Positions 51,404 through 63,718 of a stretch of 64,000 nucleotides of DNA are shown one piece after another. A model generated the notes under the pieces. It saw only the letters and a list, made by a program, of their open reading frames with translations. It was not told the DNA's origin and did not search any database. This DNA comes from Oscheius onirici (Eukaryota; Nematoda; Chromadorea; Rhabditida; Rhabditidae). The stretch covers positions 1,376,398 to 1,440,397 of the forward strand of contig OW051469.1 of assembly GCA_932521025.1 (NCBI GenBank), written 5' to 3'. The stretch's first letter is position 1, and every line of letters begins with the position of its first letter. The position numbers and the translations under genes are program-made.

Positions 51404-54400
51404 TTAGGTGGAAACCATGATTGAGAGGGCGATGGCAAGACCAGCTACCAGACCGACAGAGACCAAGACCACGACCTGTCGGACCATTTCGGCCATGACA
51501 TGGTTTTCGTCCTTCTCTTGAAGAATGTCCAAGATTAGGAAGAAAATAGTCTGGATGTTCATCAGGGCTACGGGGATGAGGACAAGAGCCAATTGAAGGC
51601 CTGGGTTGCCCCAGTGACTTCCAATTTGGAAGTGGTAGGCGGCTACTCCGAGAGCAGTTGCTGAAAAATGCTAGACTCTTCCTATATATTTCAAAAACTC
51701 ACTGGCCAAGATATAAGAAACGATCCCAATCAACCTGTGTGTCCAATTAAAGATTGGTCTGTTTGGTGTATTTGGATGACATCTAAAAATATCGTCTTGT
51801 TGTCAATAACATCCATCTACCTCATGAAACTGACAAAAGGCTGCATCCAGGCAAAGATCAGGGCGAAGAGACCCGTCATCGTATGAACCTGACTCCATTT
51901 GTTGCTCGAACTTCCCGGTCCCGTCCATTTCCAGCTATTGCAGCACATTATGCAGACAAAGGATGCAGTCATTAACAAAATTCCGAGTAGATTACAAGTC
52001 CGGTGGACCTGAAATTTTTAGTAGTGAGAGTACTGTAAGAATGGAGTACGTGGAACCAGATGAGAAGACCTCCAGGCTTGACGAGAGGCCAGCTGGAACG
52101 AAGGAATCGAGCGAAGAGAAGGGCTGTCGGGACGAAGCAGATCCAGGCCAGAATCATCATGACAGCTGAAGTATTGCAGTTTAAAACAAAAATTGGCTTT
52201 CTCTGCTTAATTTAGTGGTCAGGGATCGTTCTGCACTGCTTGTCTGAGTATCAAATGTTTAGCCTAAATCCTATAAATTGAGAGGGCTTTCGTCTCCGTC
52301 CGTCCGAAGCCTTTTGGGTTTCAACGAAAATGCATACGCAACGAGGAAATTGTTATTATTTTGCTTTTTCATAGAACTTTTGCCAATTTTTTCATGACTT
52401 TTCTGTTTCTAAATAAAAAGGCAGGTGACTTTTGCTATATTGATACGAGAAATTGAGAAAAATTAGCGAAATATGAGCGTGCGAAGCGTTGGCAAAACTT
52501 TCCACAGAAAATACGCAATCATACAGTATGCCAAATTCTGACAACAAAAAGGTTTCATCATTAAAGACTTCAATCGCTGCCTCTTCCCCTCTCTTTAACT
52601 CTTTTCTCTCACCGTGAGCATGAATCAGTCTCAGTCGAACTGTCGCGTTCATTCCTCCACTTCTGGCAGTTCCAGCTACGGTCAAGTTCAAAGCTTTGTC
52701 TGTCGCGAAACGATTGCTTCCGTGAAAGCTGAGACCTAAACCGAATTTTTAAATCACGATGTTTTATTTGTCTTGCCACTGGACGAATCTGATCCTTGTG
52801 CCAAAATGAGGTAATAGTTCTGAGATGGATTCCAATGGAAGACTTGAGAACTGATGGCAGAGCCACCGACGTTGACTCTTCCCTTGCAATAGATTAGTCC
52901 ATCACTGACTTTATATGTTGTACTTGTAAAGTAAGTACTTTCAAGAGGCTACAAATTTAATTATCTCCTAAACATTGCAAGCTACCTGTTCACCAGGAAT
53001 CCTTATATTAGTCGGATCTCCATTGTTGTAAGAGAACTTAAAACTGAAGGTGGAGGCTCCGAGTTGGGAGCATTCAATAACGGGTGAATTGCCCTAAACA
53101 CCGTATTTTCGAATAACTTACAAGCCGTTACTGGCAGACACACAAGCAACCAAAAACATCATGGCGCATTAATATTTAGGATCCACGTTTTCACTTTGAC
53201 CGACGCATTTTCGAGCTTTGCAACTTTGCAGAGCATCACAAAGCTGGAAAATGCAAGCATGAGCTAGAAAATTGAGATCTCCTTGGCTGGAACTAAATGC
53301 CCTGGAGATGCCCTGAGTAAGCTCCTCAGCGTTGCTTCCACTTTGGAGCGGGGAGGGTCCATCTGTTGGGGGGTATCGTTTGCGTACCACACCAAACCCA
53401 CAGGACATGTCCGTTGATCCGGCTTTCATTACGGAGGTAGCTTGCGCACTTTTGCTCAGGGCTGAGCCACATTCAGAAAGTGATGCAAGTTTCCAACTTG
53501 CGGTGCACAACTTTTTTGGATGGCCTCCCTTATGGGAGGCAACAAAACTAAAAAAAATGGAGAGTTGCACGAAATATGTGTTTTATTCTGTACTTTCGCC
53601 TTGAAGTATCAATTCAACGGATATCTGTGTTCGACTCTTCAAATAAGAAATAGTTTAAAGTTTGTTGCCGCCCTGGCGCTCAGAAGTACGAAATAAATTC
53701 TTTCGAAGTTCTAGATTGTCCTCGACTACTCCTTTGACAAAACCTTACTTCTCATGACTACCTCGCTTTCATTCCAATTTCAAAACTAACTATCTTATCC
53801 TGACAACTTCTGACTTCACCAAGATTATTTGAGGTCCCGGACAAACAAATAAACAGTCCACCAAGACACTATTGCGCTTTTGTAGTAGAGAGATAGTCTA
53901 ACCATTTTTCCGTCAGTTGAGAATCCAACAGCTATGTAGCCAGCAGATCCTTGTCCCATCAGCTCCATGTCCATTGTTGTTGCATCGACGTAAGTGTAGG
54001 CAAATCCGAGTCCAGTACATGAAGGTGAATTATTGGCGAAGAAACATCCTTTAGAGCTTGAGCATTGGGAACAGACAAAGTTCTGGAATGAGTTGACTGA
54101 CTGACTGACATAGAAAACTGACTGTATTATTAAGAGGCGTAGTCGTCGGCAAAGGAACTGCCGTCTTAGTTTTCAAGTTGTAAGGGGAAGAACTGACAGC
54201 AGTGTCCGAGTGAAGAAGCAGCTCTAAAATCCTTTTTCATATATTTTGGCCTACTTACGCGTAGCATTTGTAGCTCCTTGTGCCAGGAGCAAAAAATAAT
54301 TTAGACTGGAGTTGAACTTGAAGACTTCAGGCAAATTGGAACCTCCGACATTGACAGTCGCTCTACAATACAGTAATCCATCCGTTGTGTTGAATTGACT

Positions 54401-57400
54401 ATTTGTGAAGTAGGTACTCTCCAAAGGGATCTCTCCGTCAATGCGAATATTTTTCGGGGTTCCATCATTGTAAGAAAACTTGAAACTGAACTGTTGTCCT
54501 TGCAACTTTGAGCACTCCACGACATTGTCATTGCCCTGAGTATGGTATTTATAAAATGATAAGTATTACCATTTTATCGTCACTAGAGAATCCTACAGCA
54601 ATCCAACCATCTGTTCCTTTCTTCATCAGCTCCATGATCATGACAGTGTCATTGACATAAGTCCAAGCAAAGCCGAATCCGTTGCAATTTGCCGGATCGT
54701 CGGGGAAGAAACAGCCCTTTCCTTTGCCACATTGTGAGCAGTCAAAGTACTGAAAATGTCTTTTTTTACTCTTTTTTTCAACTTTGCTCCAAAAGAAGAC
54801 GGTTTTTGACCGAACGGCTTGTCGTTTCGAAATTAATTCAGTTCTGAACGCCAACAGCTTTTTTTTCGGTGGTCCCGTCATCATCCCATTCTTTTTTAAC
54901 AGACTAAATAGCGCTTGCCAAATCTTCACCTTACGTACTTTTTGACGCAATATTGCGTACGCGCGGGCAAGCTATTTTTTTCGAATTTGTACTGCAAATT
55001 TGGTACGCTTTTTGGTACGCAAACTTGCGTAACGAGAAGTACCCAAGATGAAGATTTGGCAAAGGAATACCTTACCGGATTAGTAACAGGCATAATCTGT
55101 CCGGACATTAGATCAAATGGAAAGTCGGAAACCACGTGATCGAAATGCTTTTGAAGTCCAGAAGCGCTGGTACGTCCACTGGCCAGCAACAAGTAGTAGT
55201 CCTTGTTTTGATCGTAAGAAAAGATTCGGTCGTTGCCATCCACGCCGGCCACATTGACGGTAGCTGAACAGTAAAGACCTCCGTCGGTGAAGGCGACTGT
55301 CGGATTTGTTATGAGCTGGCTTCTGACTTGCTAAAACTTTGGTTCAATTTAAAGGACTGCCTTTTTACTTCTTCTCCAGTGATTCTTGTATTGTAACGAT
55401 CGTCTCCGCCGGTGTTGTAAGAAAATTTCAGGGAGTAGTCTGAATTGTTGAGGGAGGAGCACTCAATCACGTGGTCATCTCCCTAGATTTTTTAAAATGA
55501 GCGCTGGAAACCGGAAACTGACCATTTGATCATCCAAAGAAAAACCGAGAGCCACATAGAATCCGGGGGCTGTTGCCACAGAAAACAGCTCGATTTTCAT
55601 CAGAGTCTCATTGATCATTTTGAAAGAAAAACCCATGCCATTGCATCCCATGTAGCATTCGGTCGGCACGAAGCAGGTCTTATCCTGACCGCAAGTGCTT
55701 GGATCAAAGTAGGGCTCAAGCTGGCTCAGAATCAGCGACTTTTTGGCTACACAGGATGATTGGTGAGGGAGTAGACCGCTAGAGTTGGTGGGACCTCTTG
55801 CCAACAGCAGATAATAGGGCTGGGTGGGATCGTAGGTGAAAATCTGAATATATCTTTGACGAGAAATTACTGGACGCGGCGGTTTTGGGGTTATTCACTC
55901 ATTTTCGAGCCTCGGCATGTTCTACAAAGTTGTAAATTAGGATCTGTTCTACACATTGTAAAAAATTACAAAGTTCTACAGGGGTGGGCATATGAAAGGC
56001 CGATATTACCCCCAAAGTATCAGCCAATTTGATTTAATTATCTGGTTTTACGGGTAGATTTACTGATGGAAGTTTTGGTATTTTTTCATGTAATTTGACC
56101 ATAACTCCGTTATATAGCAAACTCCCGGCTTCTCAATACCCATCTTCTATAGAGTTTTATAGGCCGCATTCCTGTGCACAGGACCAGACTGTCTGGTTTT
56201 GTGCTTCAAAAGTTTAAGTTTCCCCAATTGATCCATTTATGTCAAAAGTGAATCGTAAATCGACCCGTAAAACCAGATAATTTAATCAAAATGGCAGGTA
56301 CTTTGGGGTAATATCGGCCTTATGTAGGGCAAATATGAGCCAGAAATGCAGACCAAATATGAGCCAGAAATGCAGAGCTCACCATTGGATCGTTATCATA
56401 TCCGGACACTTGAATAGTAGCTGTACAGAAAAGTTGACCGTCTTGGTAGTAGCTGAAATCGCTTATGTAGCTGCTTCTCATATTCTAAACTATATCGGAT
56501 CAAGTTACTGAATCTGTACTACCTGCTCTTCAGGAATCCTGACATTGGCTGGGGCAGCATTGTTATAGGAGAATTTCGTGGATAAGGCTGCTTTTCCCAG
56601 TGACGAGCATTCAATCACGCTGGTATTAGCCATTTTTCCCGTCTTCGAGAATCCGACAGCCACATAGTTGCCCGTCCCAGCTGCAGCAGTTCCCACAATT
56701 TCCAACTGTAGGTGGGTTTGATTCTTCATTCTGAAAGATTTCTCTTATTCTTTGACTCTCTGACTCTTTGTTTCTCAACCGTTATAAAATTCCTTACAAA
56801 TATGAGACCATCATTTCAGGCTCCGCCCCATGACATTCATCCGCAGACGGTATGAAGCATCCTTTTGTCACTCCACAGCCATTCGGGTCAAAGGACGGAT
56901 GAATGTCAGCTAAGTTGACTGCGGAGGGGGTTGTGACGTCGTGGACATGGTGCTTGAGGCCTGTAAACAGTTATCGTGACGGGGGCGAGAGTCTCGGATC
57001 TTTCAACCGTTCAAAGGTTTTGACTGATAAGAGCGAGTCGCTCATCAGATCAAAGGCGATTATTTTCGCTCAAAGGTTTTTTGTCAGAGAAACACAGACA
57101 AATACCTACCATTTTTATCAGTTGGCCCATTAGCCATTAGCAGATAGTATCTGGCATTAGGATCAAATTTGAAAACTTGGTAATTGCTCGGAGCTCCAGT
57201 GACATTGACTGTTGCGGAGCAGTAGATTTGGCCATCATTGTAAACGATATTGGAATTTATGAAATAGTTGTTGTAGGTGTTCTGAAAAGAAATAATATCC
57301 CCTCACTGAGACTCACCTGGTTTTGAATACGAATGTTTGACGGCTCGCCGCTGTTGTTGAAATTTGGAATGTTGAAGCTGAATTTTAAAGAAGGAGCGGC

Positions 57401-58532
57401 TGATCCAATAGAAGAGCATTCGATCACTGAGTCGTTGCCCTGGAAATGGTTATGGGTCCAGTGTTTAAAACCAAAAACTTCCAGAAAATTCGTCGTTTAC
57501 AATTTTGCAGCGTTCTGTAAAAAGATCTACTCTCCTATGCAAAAGTTTGACAACACATGATTTTTCAAACAAACTATACGAACGATTGGTTTACAAGGTT
57601 TGGGACTGTCACCAATCGACCAATCGATGGTCAAAAACCCGCAGAAAAATTATCAGCAAGATATTTTTTTGATTAGTGCACTGTGAAAAAATGCAAAATC
57701 AGGCGCGGCAAAAGTTTGGCAACAGCCAGTTTTGTAGCTTTTAGTACTTGACATCGCTCGACAAGCACCGTGCTACTCGAAAATTGGGAAGAAAACATGG
57801 CTGAATATCCAATGCTGTTGTCAAATGGTCTCGCAACGAACTCATTTTTACAGATCTAACTCTGAAGTATGTACAGTACAGACTATACGTTTTCTTAGCA
57901 AACAAAGTCATGTCATCAAGCTTCTAAGAAAAATGATGAAATCTATTCGCGGGTTTCGAAGTCTGCTTCAAAATCTTCCTCTGATTGTTCATATAAACTC
58001 AAAAGTGAGCTTAGCTTGAAAAACCGCCCGAAGATTCTGCCAAAGTTGAACTTTTTTCACGGTTCATCTACTGGCAGTCCTTAGCAGATAAGAACTGTAT
58101 GAAACTATAGCTTATCTGCTCAAGAAGAGTCCAGTTTTCTGATTCTCACGCACTGATCAGAGCCCTTTTGATGATTATTCGACAATCTCTTACCATCAAA
58201 GTGTCGAGGGAGAAACCAACTGCAAAGTAGAAGCCTTCAGCATCGGCTTTCGAGTTTCCGAACAGTTCAATCTGACAGCAAGATTAACAGTTTATAAAAG
58301 TACAAAAAACCTTTAAAAGTTTGTGAGAATCGTCGGTGAAAACGTAGGAAAATCCCATTCCATTACAGCCCATATAACAGTTGGCATCACTGGGCAGAAA
58401 ACACGCCTTTTCGAGGTTACATGTGCTCGAGTCAAACTGAACGCGAGTTTTTTAAAAGAAACTTTCACTTACCAGACTACCCGTGGCTGTTACCACAAGA
58501 AGAGCCAAAAGAAGAAGACAGAAGGTTTGCAT
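51404..58532 (-). CDS. Five-DOMON cytochrome b561 protein (FRRS1/SDR2 type), 22 exons, about 1167 aa
   Basis: Membrane b-type cytochrome with extracellular DOMON domains; relatives reduce ferric iron or shuttle electrons from ascorbate. Exons from the start: 58532-58473, 58436-58311, 58271-58194, 57439-57317, 57281-57110, 56960-56798, 56730-56523, 56484-56383, 55843-55523, 55482-55369, 55330-55076, 54749-54570, 54535-54259, 54223-54123, 54082-53903, 53093-52986, 52948-52777, 52735-52613, 52165-52050, 52008-51821, 51782-51703, 51660-51404. Signal peptide MQTFCLLLLALLVVTATGSL. Five modules repeat a pattern of C-x-K-xCF, CNGMGFSF or similar, VGFSxDxxM, a [VI]IECS start, FSYN, RI, then LYCxATVNV and YYLLLA. 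The b561 core follows with its His positions in IHAHAVMMILAW, WFHVHRTCN, SQVHTMTGL and FNWTHRLIG, and five to six hydrophobic helices. The exon ending at 52777 has a GC donor or, three bases earlier, a weak GT donor. Phase is continuous throughout, supporting one gene. Confidence 0.9.
53400..53560. repeat. Repeat shared with P-glycoprotein 2 intron 8
   Basis: Inverse match to about 10001-10140: shared words include ggcctcccttatgggaggc, tgcggtgcac, gtgatgc, gcgcacttttgctc and gatccggctttca. It is in the 809 bp intron 53094-53902. A CAACTTTGCAGAGCATCAC-type word also occurs just upstream (about 53220). Confidence 0.7.
54914..55063. mobile_element. TTGCCAAATCTTCA-family foldback MITE, copy 2
   Basis: The ends CTTGCCAAATCTTCACCTTA and AAGATGAAGATTTGGCAAAG are inverse. 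The interior has gacgcaatattgcgtacgcg and tacgcaaacttgcgtaacg. It lies in the DOMON-b561 intron 54750-55075 and is the sister of 26363-26499. Confidence 0.82.
55996..56321. mobile_element. Foldback MITE in DOMON-b561 intron 8
   Basis: The arms are about 65 bp: AAGGCCGATATTACCCCCAA and ATCTGGTTTTACGGGTAGAT on the left mirror GACCCGTAAAACCAGATAAT and TTGGGGTAATATCGGCCTT on the right. About 326 bp, non-coding. Confidence 0.86.
57440..58193. other. 754 bp intron of the DOMON-b561 gene, unclassified
   Basis: Separates the two halves of the first DOMON module. I see no exon that fits phase and no clear inverted repeat. The sequence is AT-rich with short direct-repeat-like fragments (gcaaaagtttgacaac near 57540 and ggcaaaagtttggcaac near 57705) that may be decayed repeats. 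Confidence 0.45.
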
Positions 58533-59417
58533 TTTCCCCTCGTCCACTCCAGGACCGTGTCTTCTTAGCCCCAGCCTAAAATGGTGGGTGGAGTCAAGGT
58601 GTGGCTTATGTAAAGGCGGGGAGGGTGATAAGGAAGAAGGTGGGAGAGTTTTTGAGCTTTCTTTGGAAAGTATTGGGGAAAGTTTGGGAATGAGAAATAG
58701 ACTGAAAGGGTCTATTCTTTCGGAGGGAACGAGAAAGTAGAAGAGGGATAGGGATAGGTAGGGAGCCCGCGGGCCGAGATTTGGAAAATGTTTAGAAAAA
58801 GGGGTTTTTTTGACCAAAATGTGCATTTTTCATCATTTTTAGAGACATTTTTTTTCTTTTCGTAAAAATTTTTCATTTTTGTGCTAAAATGCCCTATAAT
58901 AGCTTCATTTTTGGCCTGATCCCGGTCCGATGGCCAAGTGTGGGAACCGGACCCTGGTGTGCCGGCCTGGCCCGTTCCCATGCTAGAGACAGAGACAGAG
59001 AAACAGTGACTCAGTCGCAAAGAGTTCGATGATAAAAGTTCTGATCCAGATTTGCAGAGCATTACAGACGCCCTTCCTGCCAAAAGAAATGTCATCTTGC
59101 CTACAAACTAAACGTCTTATCTGGAGGTGGGAAAGACTAGTAAAACGTCACTTCTTCTTCCTTTTTCGTCTCGGTTCAATTTATGCCTCATTTTGCACCA
59201 AAATATAAAAATAAAAATGTTTATTACGATATATTCACAGAATATGTACAAACGAACCCACACGAACAAGACTAGAAGCTCTCACGATGGTCTGGTCGCC
59301 ATTACCTGAAAATTTTAAACGTTCTTCTCGAATTTCATTTCTCTTTGGTGCACCGACAATTGCAATCACAGAAGCTCACATTCCCGTTTTTCTTTCATTG
59401 GTTCTGTACAAATCGCT
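58533..59417. other. Spacer between DOMON-b561 and nuclear receptor genes
   Basis: 885 bp containing the DOMON-b561 promoter side (58533 upward), a second GC-rich-ended repeat copy (58764-58983) and the nuclear receptor 3' flank. AATAAA on the minus strand at 59220-59225 is a candidate receptor poly(A) signal. No exon recognised. Confidence 0.5.
58764..58983. repeat. Second copy of the GC-rich-ended element family
   Basis: Shares with 50442-50773 the words cccgcggnc, tttagaaaaag, gctaaaatgc-ctataat, cttcatttttgg and gatcccggtccg-ggccaa. It lacks the outer GACATGGCT terminus and appears truncated or rearranged on the left. Confidence 0.72.
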
Positions 59418-60956
59418 CTAGAGGCGTCTATTCACCTCCTGCGACCAGTTGTCGAATTTGACTAGACGGAAGACGTTGGCACTCAGATCAATGTTGTCCA
59501 GCGTCTTGTAGGCAAGGTTCTGGAACATTTTTGTATTCTCTGTCTCACAGTCTCTCTGTCTTTTAAAAAGAAAAAAAACTCACAACAATACTGGCGAAAA
59601 GCATACTTATCCTTGCCACTCGTAACGCGGCTCTCATCTCATCTCGTCCTCGCTGTGTCACAATTTGCAAAAATGCTGTGAAGGTCTCGGAAGCCTCGCC
59701 GATAATATTGATTCCCTCCGAAGACGTTCCCAACGCCGCATTGCAGAAAATTGTGACCAGACATCCGATGAGAACTTCATTTTCGGAGAGGTTCAGCTCC
59801 CTCAATGGCTCGACAAGTGTCTCGACTGACAGCTGGGTAACGCCACTGTAACCGCTAATTATTGATAATCTAGTCGCCGTTTTAGGCAACTCACTGTATG
59901 TCGGGGAAGGCCTGCATGTGAGGATCAGCAGGGTGAAAGGCACCGTTGGCGTAGCAGACCCCGTTGCAGCCGGCTCGAGCTGACCAGTTCGAAGCCAGCC
60001 ACCAGTAGAAGGGAGAGAAGCGGCCTTTTGCCAGTAGCATCTGGATTTTTTCATTTATAGTTTTAGAAACAGTCGGGTTTACCCTATCCGTTTCACAGAG
60101 AATAGAAAATTCCGGGATTTGTACTAGGAGATCGGCAAAGAGCACAAAGACTCGATTAAAATCTTGGAGGACATCTGACATGGTGGCTACACGATGTCCT
60201 GTCGGGGTAAGCTAAACGAATCGGTCAATTTTCTCAAACGTCTCAGCAAACCGGAGTTCTACAAGCAATCAGGGTCGGATTGTAGAAGGCTATTTGAAAA
60301 GGATAGTTTTGAGCAGCTGGATGACGAATCGGATTGTCAACACGGGCAAAAATCTGTCGAATCTTGTTGAGGAAAAATTCGAGACCACAGCTTCGACTGC
60401 TGTTGGGGATGAAACCTGGTCGCAGTTGCATTAGGTCGTCTGTTTGGATGGCAGTGTCTCTGAAAATGAAAGATACTGTCCCTGTCCCTGTCTCTCTCAC
60501 TCACTTGTTTTCGACCTCCTCCTCAGCCTCTTCTTCTTCCTCATCCTCATTACTCTGTCTCTTTCCAATTTCTCCCTGTACAGCCCGCGGATTCATCCCG
60601 ACCCGAAAACATTCCTTCAGCCGACAGGCTCGACACGTATTTCTTTTCTCTGAATAAGAAATCACATTTGAGTATAGTTTCCCTTGACTTACCAACACTA
60701 ACTGGACAGTCACCTCCATACCGACAAACATACTGCCGATTCTTCCAGATCGATCTCCGAAAGAATCCTTTACACCCATTGCAGGCATTAACACCATAGT
60801 GCTTTCCTAGAGCCTGAATCGGTAAATTTTTTTATGATTTTGCTGAAAACTTACCGAATCTCCACAAACGACACATCGTAGTCCATTTTTTGACTTTGGA
60901 TGGCCTTTTATATGCGTTGAGGAAGATGTCCCGGGAGCTTCTACTTCCATGGCCAT
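59418..60956 (-). CDS. Nuclear hormone receptor, HNF4-like, 407 aa
   Basis: Ligand-regulated transcription factor. Exons: 60956-60855, 60813-60693, 60649-60505, 60459-60252, 60211-60083, 60040-59895, 59854-59584, 59519-59418; total 1224 nt. The DNA-binding domain lies at residues about 28-96 with two C4 zinc fingers: [19 protein letters not shown]-box [11 protein letters not shown], then CRYGGDC and [20 protein letters not shown]. This follows HNF4 ([36 protein letters not shown]), from which the large nematode nuclear receptor family is derived. An acidic hinge ([13 protein letters not shown]) follows. The rest should be the ligand-binding domain, with [20 protein letters not shown] and [15 protein letters not shown] as helical segments; its match is weaker. 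ATTTTCAG two bases before the ATG (60959-60960) is a candidate spliced-leader site. Which nhr gene it is cannot be decided. Confidence 0.92.
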
Positions 60957-63718
60957 TTCTGAAAATTTTGAATTAAAGTTGGAAAAATAGAGAAGAAGGA
61001 GGGGAAGAAGACGAAGATTTATACTGGCGGGTGCTCTTATGCTGTTTTAATCCGGGCTGACTAATTGGTCCCGTGCTTTCACATCCCTGTGTAACCACGC
61101 AAAAATACAAATGTCGCGGTAATGTCAGATAGGAAAAACACGGAAGAAACGTTTTGAATAATAAGGAAGCAAGAATTTATGGGAAATACCAAATTTTGTA
61201 GGGAAAAAACGGATTATATGTGTCCATTTTTAGAAACTGAACTATCTGAACTCTTCAACAGAAGAGAGGCTCAGCTCAAGTTTCCAAGTCTTCAAATCTG
61301 AAGAACCTGAACCAGAAATCAAGGCTTTTTGTTAGGTACTAGTACAAAAATCGAAAACCAGGTAAAGGTCACTGGACGATGCGTCGATTAATGGATACTG
61401 CCGGGTGCAAAAGATCGCCCGAGAGTGGAGAGTGAGTAAGGAGAATGGCCTCCGTCTTTGGGCTTGTTTGTTTTGGCGGTATGCAAGAGAGAGGGTAGGA
61501 AACAATGCGGTTCAGATTATATAGAGAATGTACAGAGAATCAGAGGGACAGAGCGGCAGAGAGTCAGAAAGTCAGGGTTAGCAAACCTAACCGGCCAGGT
61601 AGGCCAGGTTGGACTTTGCGACGCGCTAGAAAAAATTCATTAAAAAAATGGAAGAAAATCGAAAATTGACGACAAAAATAAAAGAAAATGCGAATTTTTG
61701 ACGAAATTCGGTAAAAAAATGCAATTATCTTCGATTTTCATCGTCAGGTTTTTTGTTTTCTGGAAATTTTTCAGATGACAAAACTAAATCTAACCGGGGG
61801 ACGTATTTCGAAACAAAAATATCAGGAAAAAATGGGAAATGAATTGTTTTAGCCCGCCGCAGTCAAGGCATGATTAATGCCAAAGGGGAAATCGCTGTAC
61901 GAACCGGGGGATCAGAAATCGGGGAAGCTAATTAAACGGAAGGACTTTTTACGAAATGGACTTTTTTTAAACCAGACAAGAAAAATGTATCTTATCGTTG
62001 GACGGGTTGGTCTCGCCTGCGCGCTTTTCAAACTCTGGACAGCGCGTGACAATAAAACTATTTATAGGAATTTTCGTGGTAGGAATCGATAAAATTCAGT
62101 CGACTGGACTTTAAAGGATTTTTAGATCAAGGATTAGTGACGGAGCTCTTTTCTCTGAATTATTCAAATAGCAGGCTGATGGCTCGAGAAAAAAACGGGC
62201 AACTTTGGCAAGCTCTGAAGGTCGACACGTTCCCGATAAGAGTGACGCCAAACTGTCGGTAAAACGTTAGGAAAAATTGTGGAAGAAATTGATCAGACAG
62301 CAAATTTTGAGAGAAAACTGTACTGGGAAAGGAAAGTACGTTGTAAAACGGAGAGAATCCAAAAAAATTCTCTGGTTTTTATAACACAGAAGCAGTCTAC
62401 TCTCTTGAACTTTGTAGCAAAGAACGGAATGATAATTCTTCCAGCCATCTGTTCCTTGCTCCCCTTGAACTCTAGAATGTTTACAGTAGGAAACAATCAA
62501 AACTCTGACTTTAGGTAATATCAAAAACAATCCCACTCTATACTTAGCAGGATAACGGACGGCATTCACAACGTTACTCATTCAGGCATGGGAAGGCTCG
62601 ACGAAGAGAAGAAGCCCTTTCGGCAGAGGATAGGATGACAAATGAGCGGACAAAGTGTACATTGGGATGGAACAGTTTAGTCGGGCTAAATTTAGAGAAT
62701 GGGTATCTGATTGATATGTGTCTGTTTTTGACTGTCCTTTTGTAAACGGCCATGAGAATCGTCGTAGCAAGTCAAAAATTATCAGGAAATAAGTTTTTTT
62801 TTGAATTTTCTACTGTTTAATATATTGCTCTCCTCGACTACAGATCTTTTCAAAAATTTCCCACAACCTCTGCATTCACAGGGTCAAAGTTTTAGCCCAA
62901 GATCTTTGAACTTGTAAAAAGTTAAATATTAGATTTTTCTATGGGTCCCATGGCCTAGTGGATCGAGGGTCCTGAACTCGATTACGATTTTGATTTTCGT
63001 TCTTGTTGCTTTAAAACTGGTGGAGGGTAATATTGGAAAAAAAACAGTAAAAAACGTCAACATCATTGTTTTCGAGTACCATGAGGGATCTCTTATTTCA
63101 GAGAGTCAGAGAGACTGGTTAAAGATAGATATTTTCCACATATTTCAATGTCATTTTGGATTTAGAGCTCGCTCAGAGATTAAAATTGTTATTTTGGAGA
63201 AACACTGCTTATGTATCGGAAGGAGACTGCAATCCTAATTAGGAGGAACTTCCTGCCAGCAACGTGTTAATGTTTCCCGGCAACCGCCAGACGAGGGAGC
63301 GAGATCATAAGCATGTGTTATATTGAATTGACGGATCAAGAGAAAAGAGGATGAACAGTCTAAAAATCATATTAAACTATTCAAAATCAAAAAAAAAAGA
63401 TGGTCGTTTAACCCAAGTGATCAATGTTCATGATCAATGTTCATTATGTAAACAGGATAAGTCCGAACGGAAGAGGATGTTCCCTCTGACAGGAAGATAT
63501 TTTTAAAAACAACACACCTACTCGTTATTTTTTGCATAAATCTTTTGGATCCTGCTCAAAACGCGTCGCCCAACACTGTTGTGTACTCTTTTTAAAATAA
63601 TCAAGAGTTCACACTTTTTCTGGACCCTCTGTCTGACAATACTGTAAAAGAGAAGCCAAATGAAAGAAACGTTAGTCTGCATGGGCTTGCTCAAAGGTTT
63701 GCCTAACTGCTCGCTCAA
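60957..63718. other. Long intergenic region, no gene recognised
   Basis: 2762 bp upstream of the nuclear receptor. Contains its promoter and, at about 62845-63020, a SINE-family copy. Short open frames on both strands (for example 62267-62581 minus, 62990-63238 plus) lack homology, splice partners or plausible starts. AT-rich overall with scattered (GACAGA)-type words. Confidence 0.5.
62845..63020 (+). repeat. tRNA-like SINE family, copy 3
   Basis: Shares the left flank with 17811-17915 (gcattcacagggtcaaag; agatttttctatggg) and the right flank with 13170-13220 (cgattacgattttgattttcg; gtttaaaac type). It contains ggtcccatggcctagtgg, an A-box-like start as in copy 1, but the B-box half has been lost by deletion. 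Confidence 0.68.
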
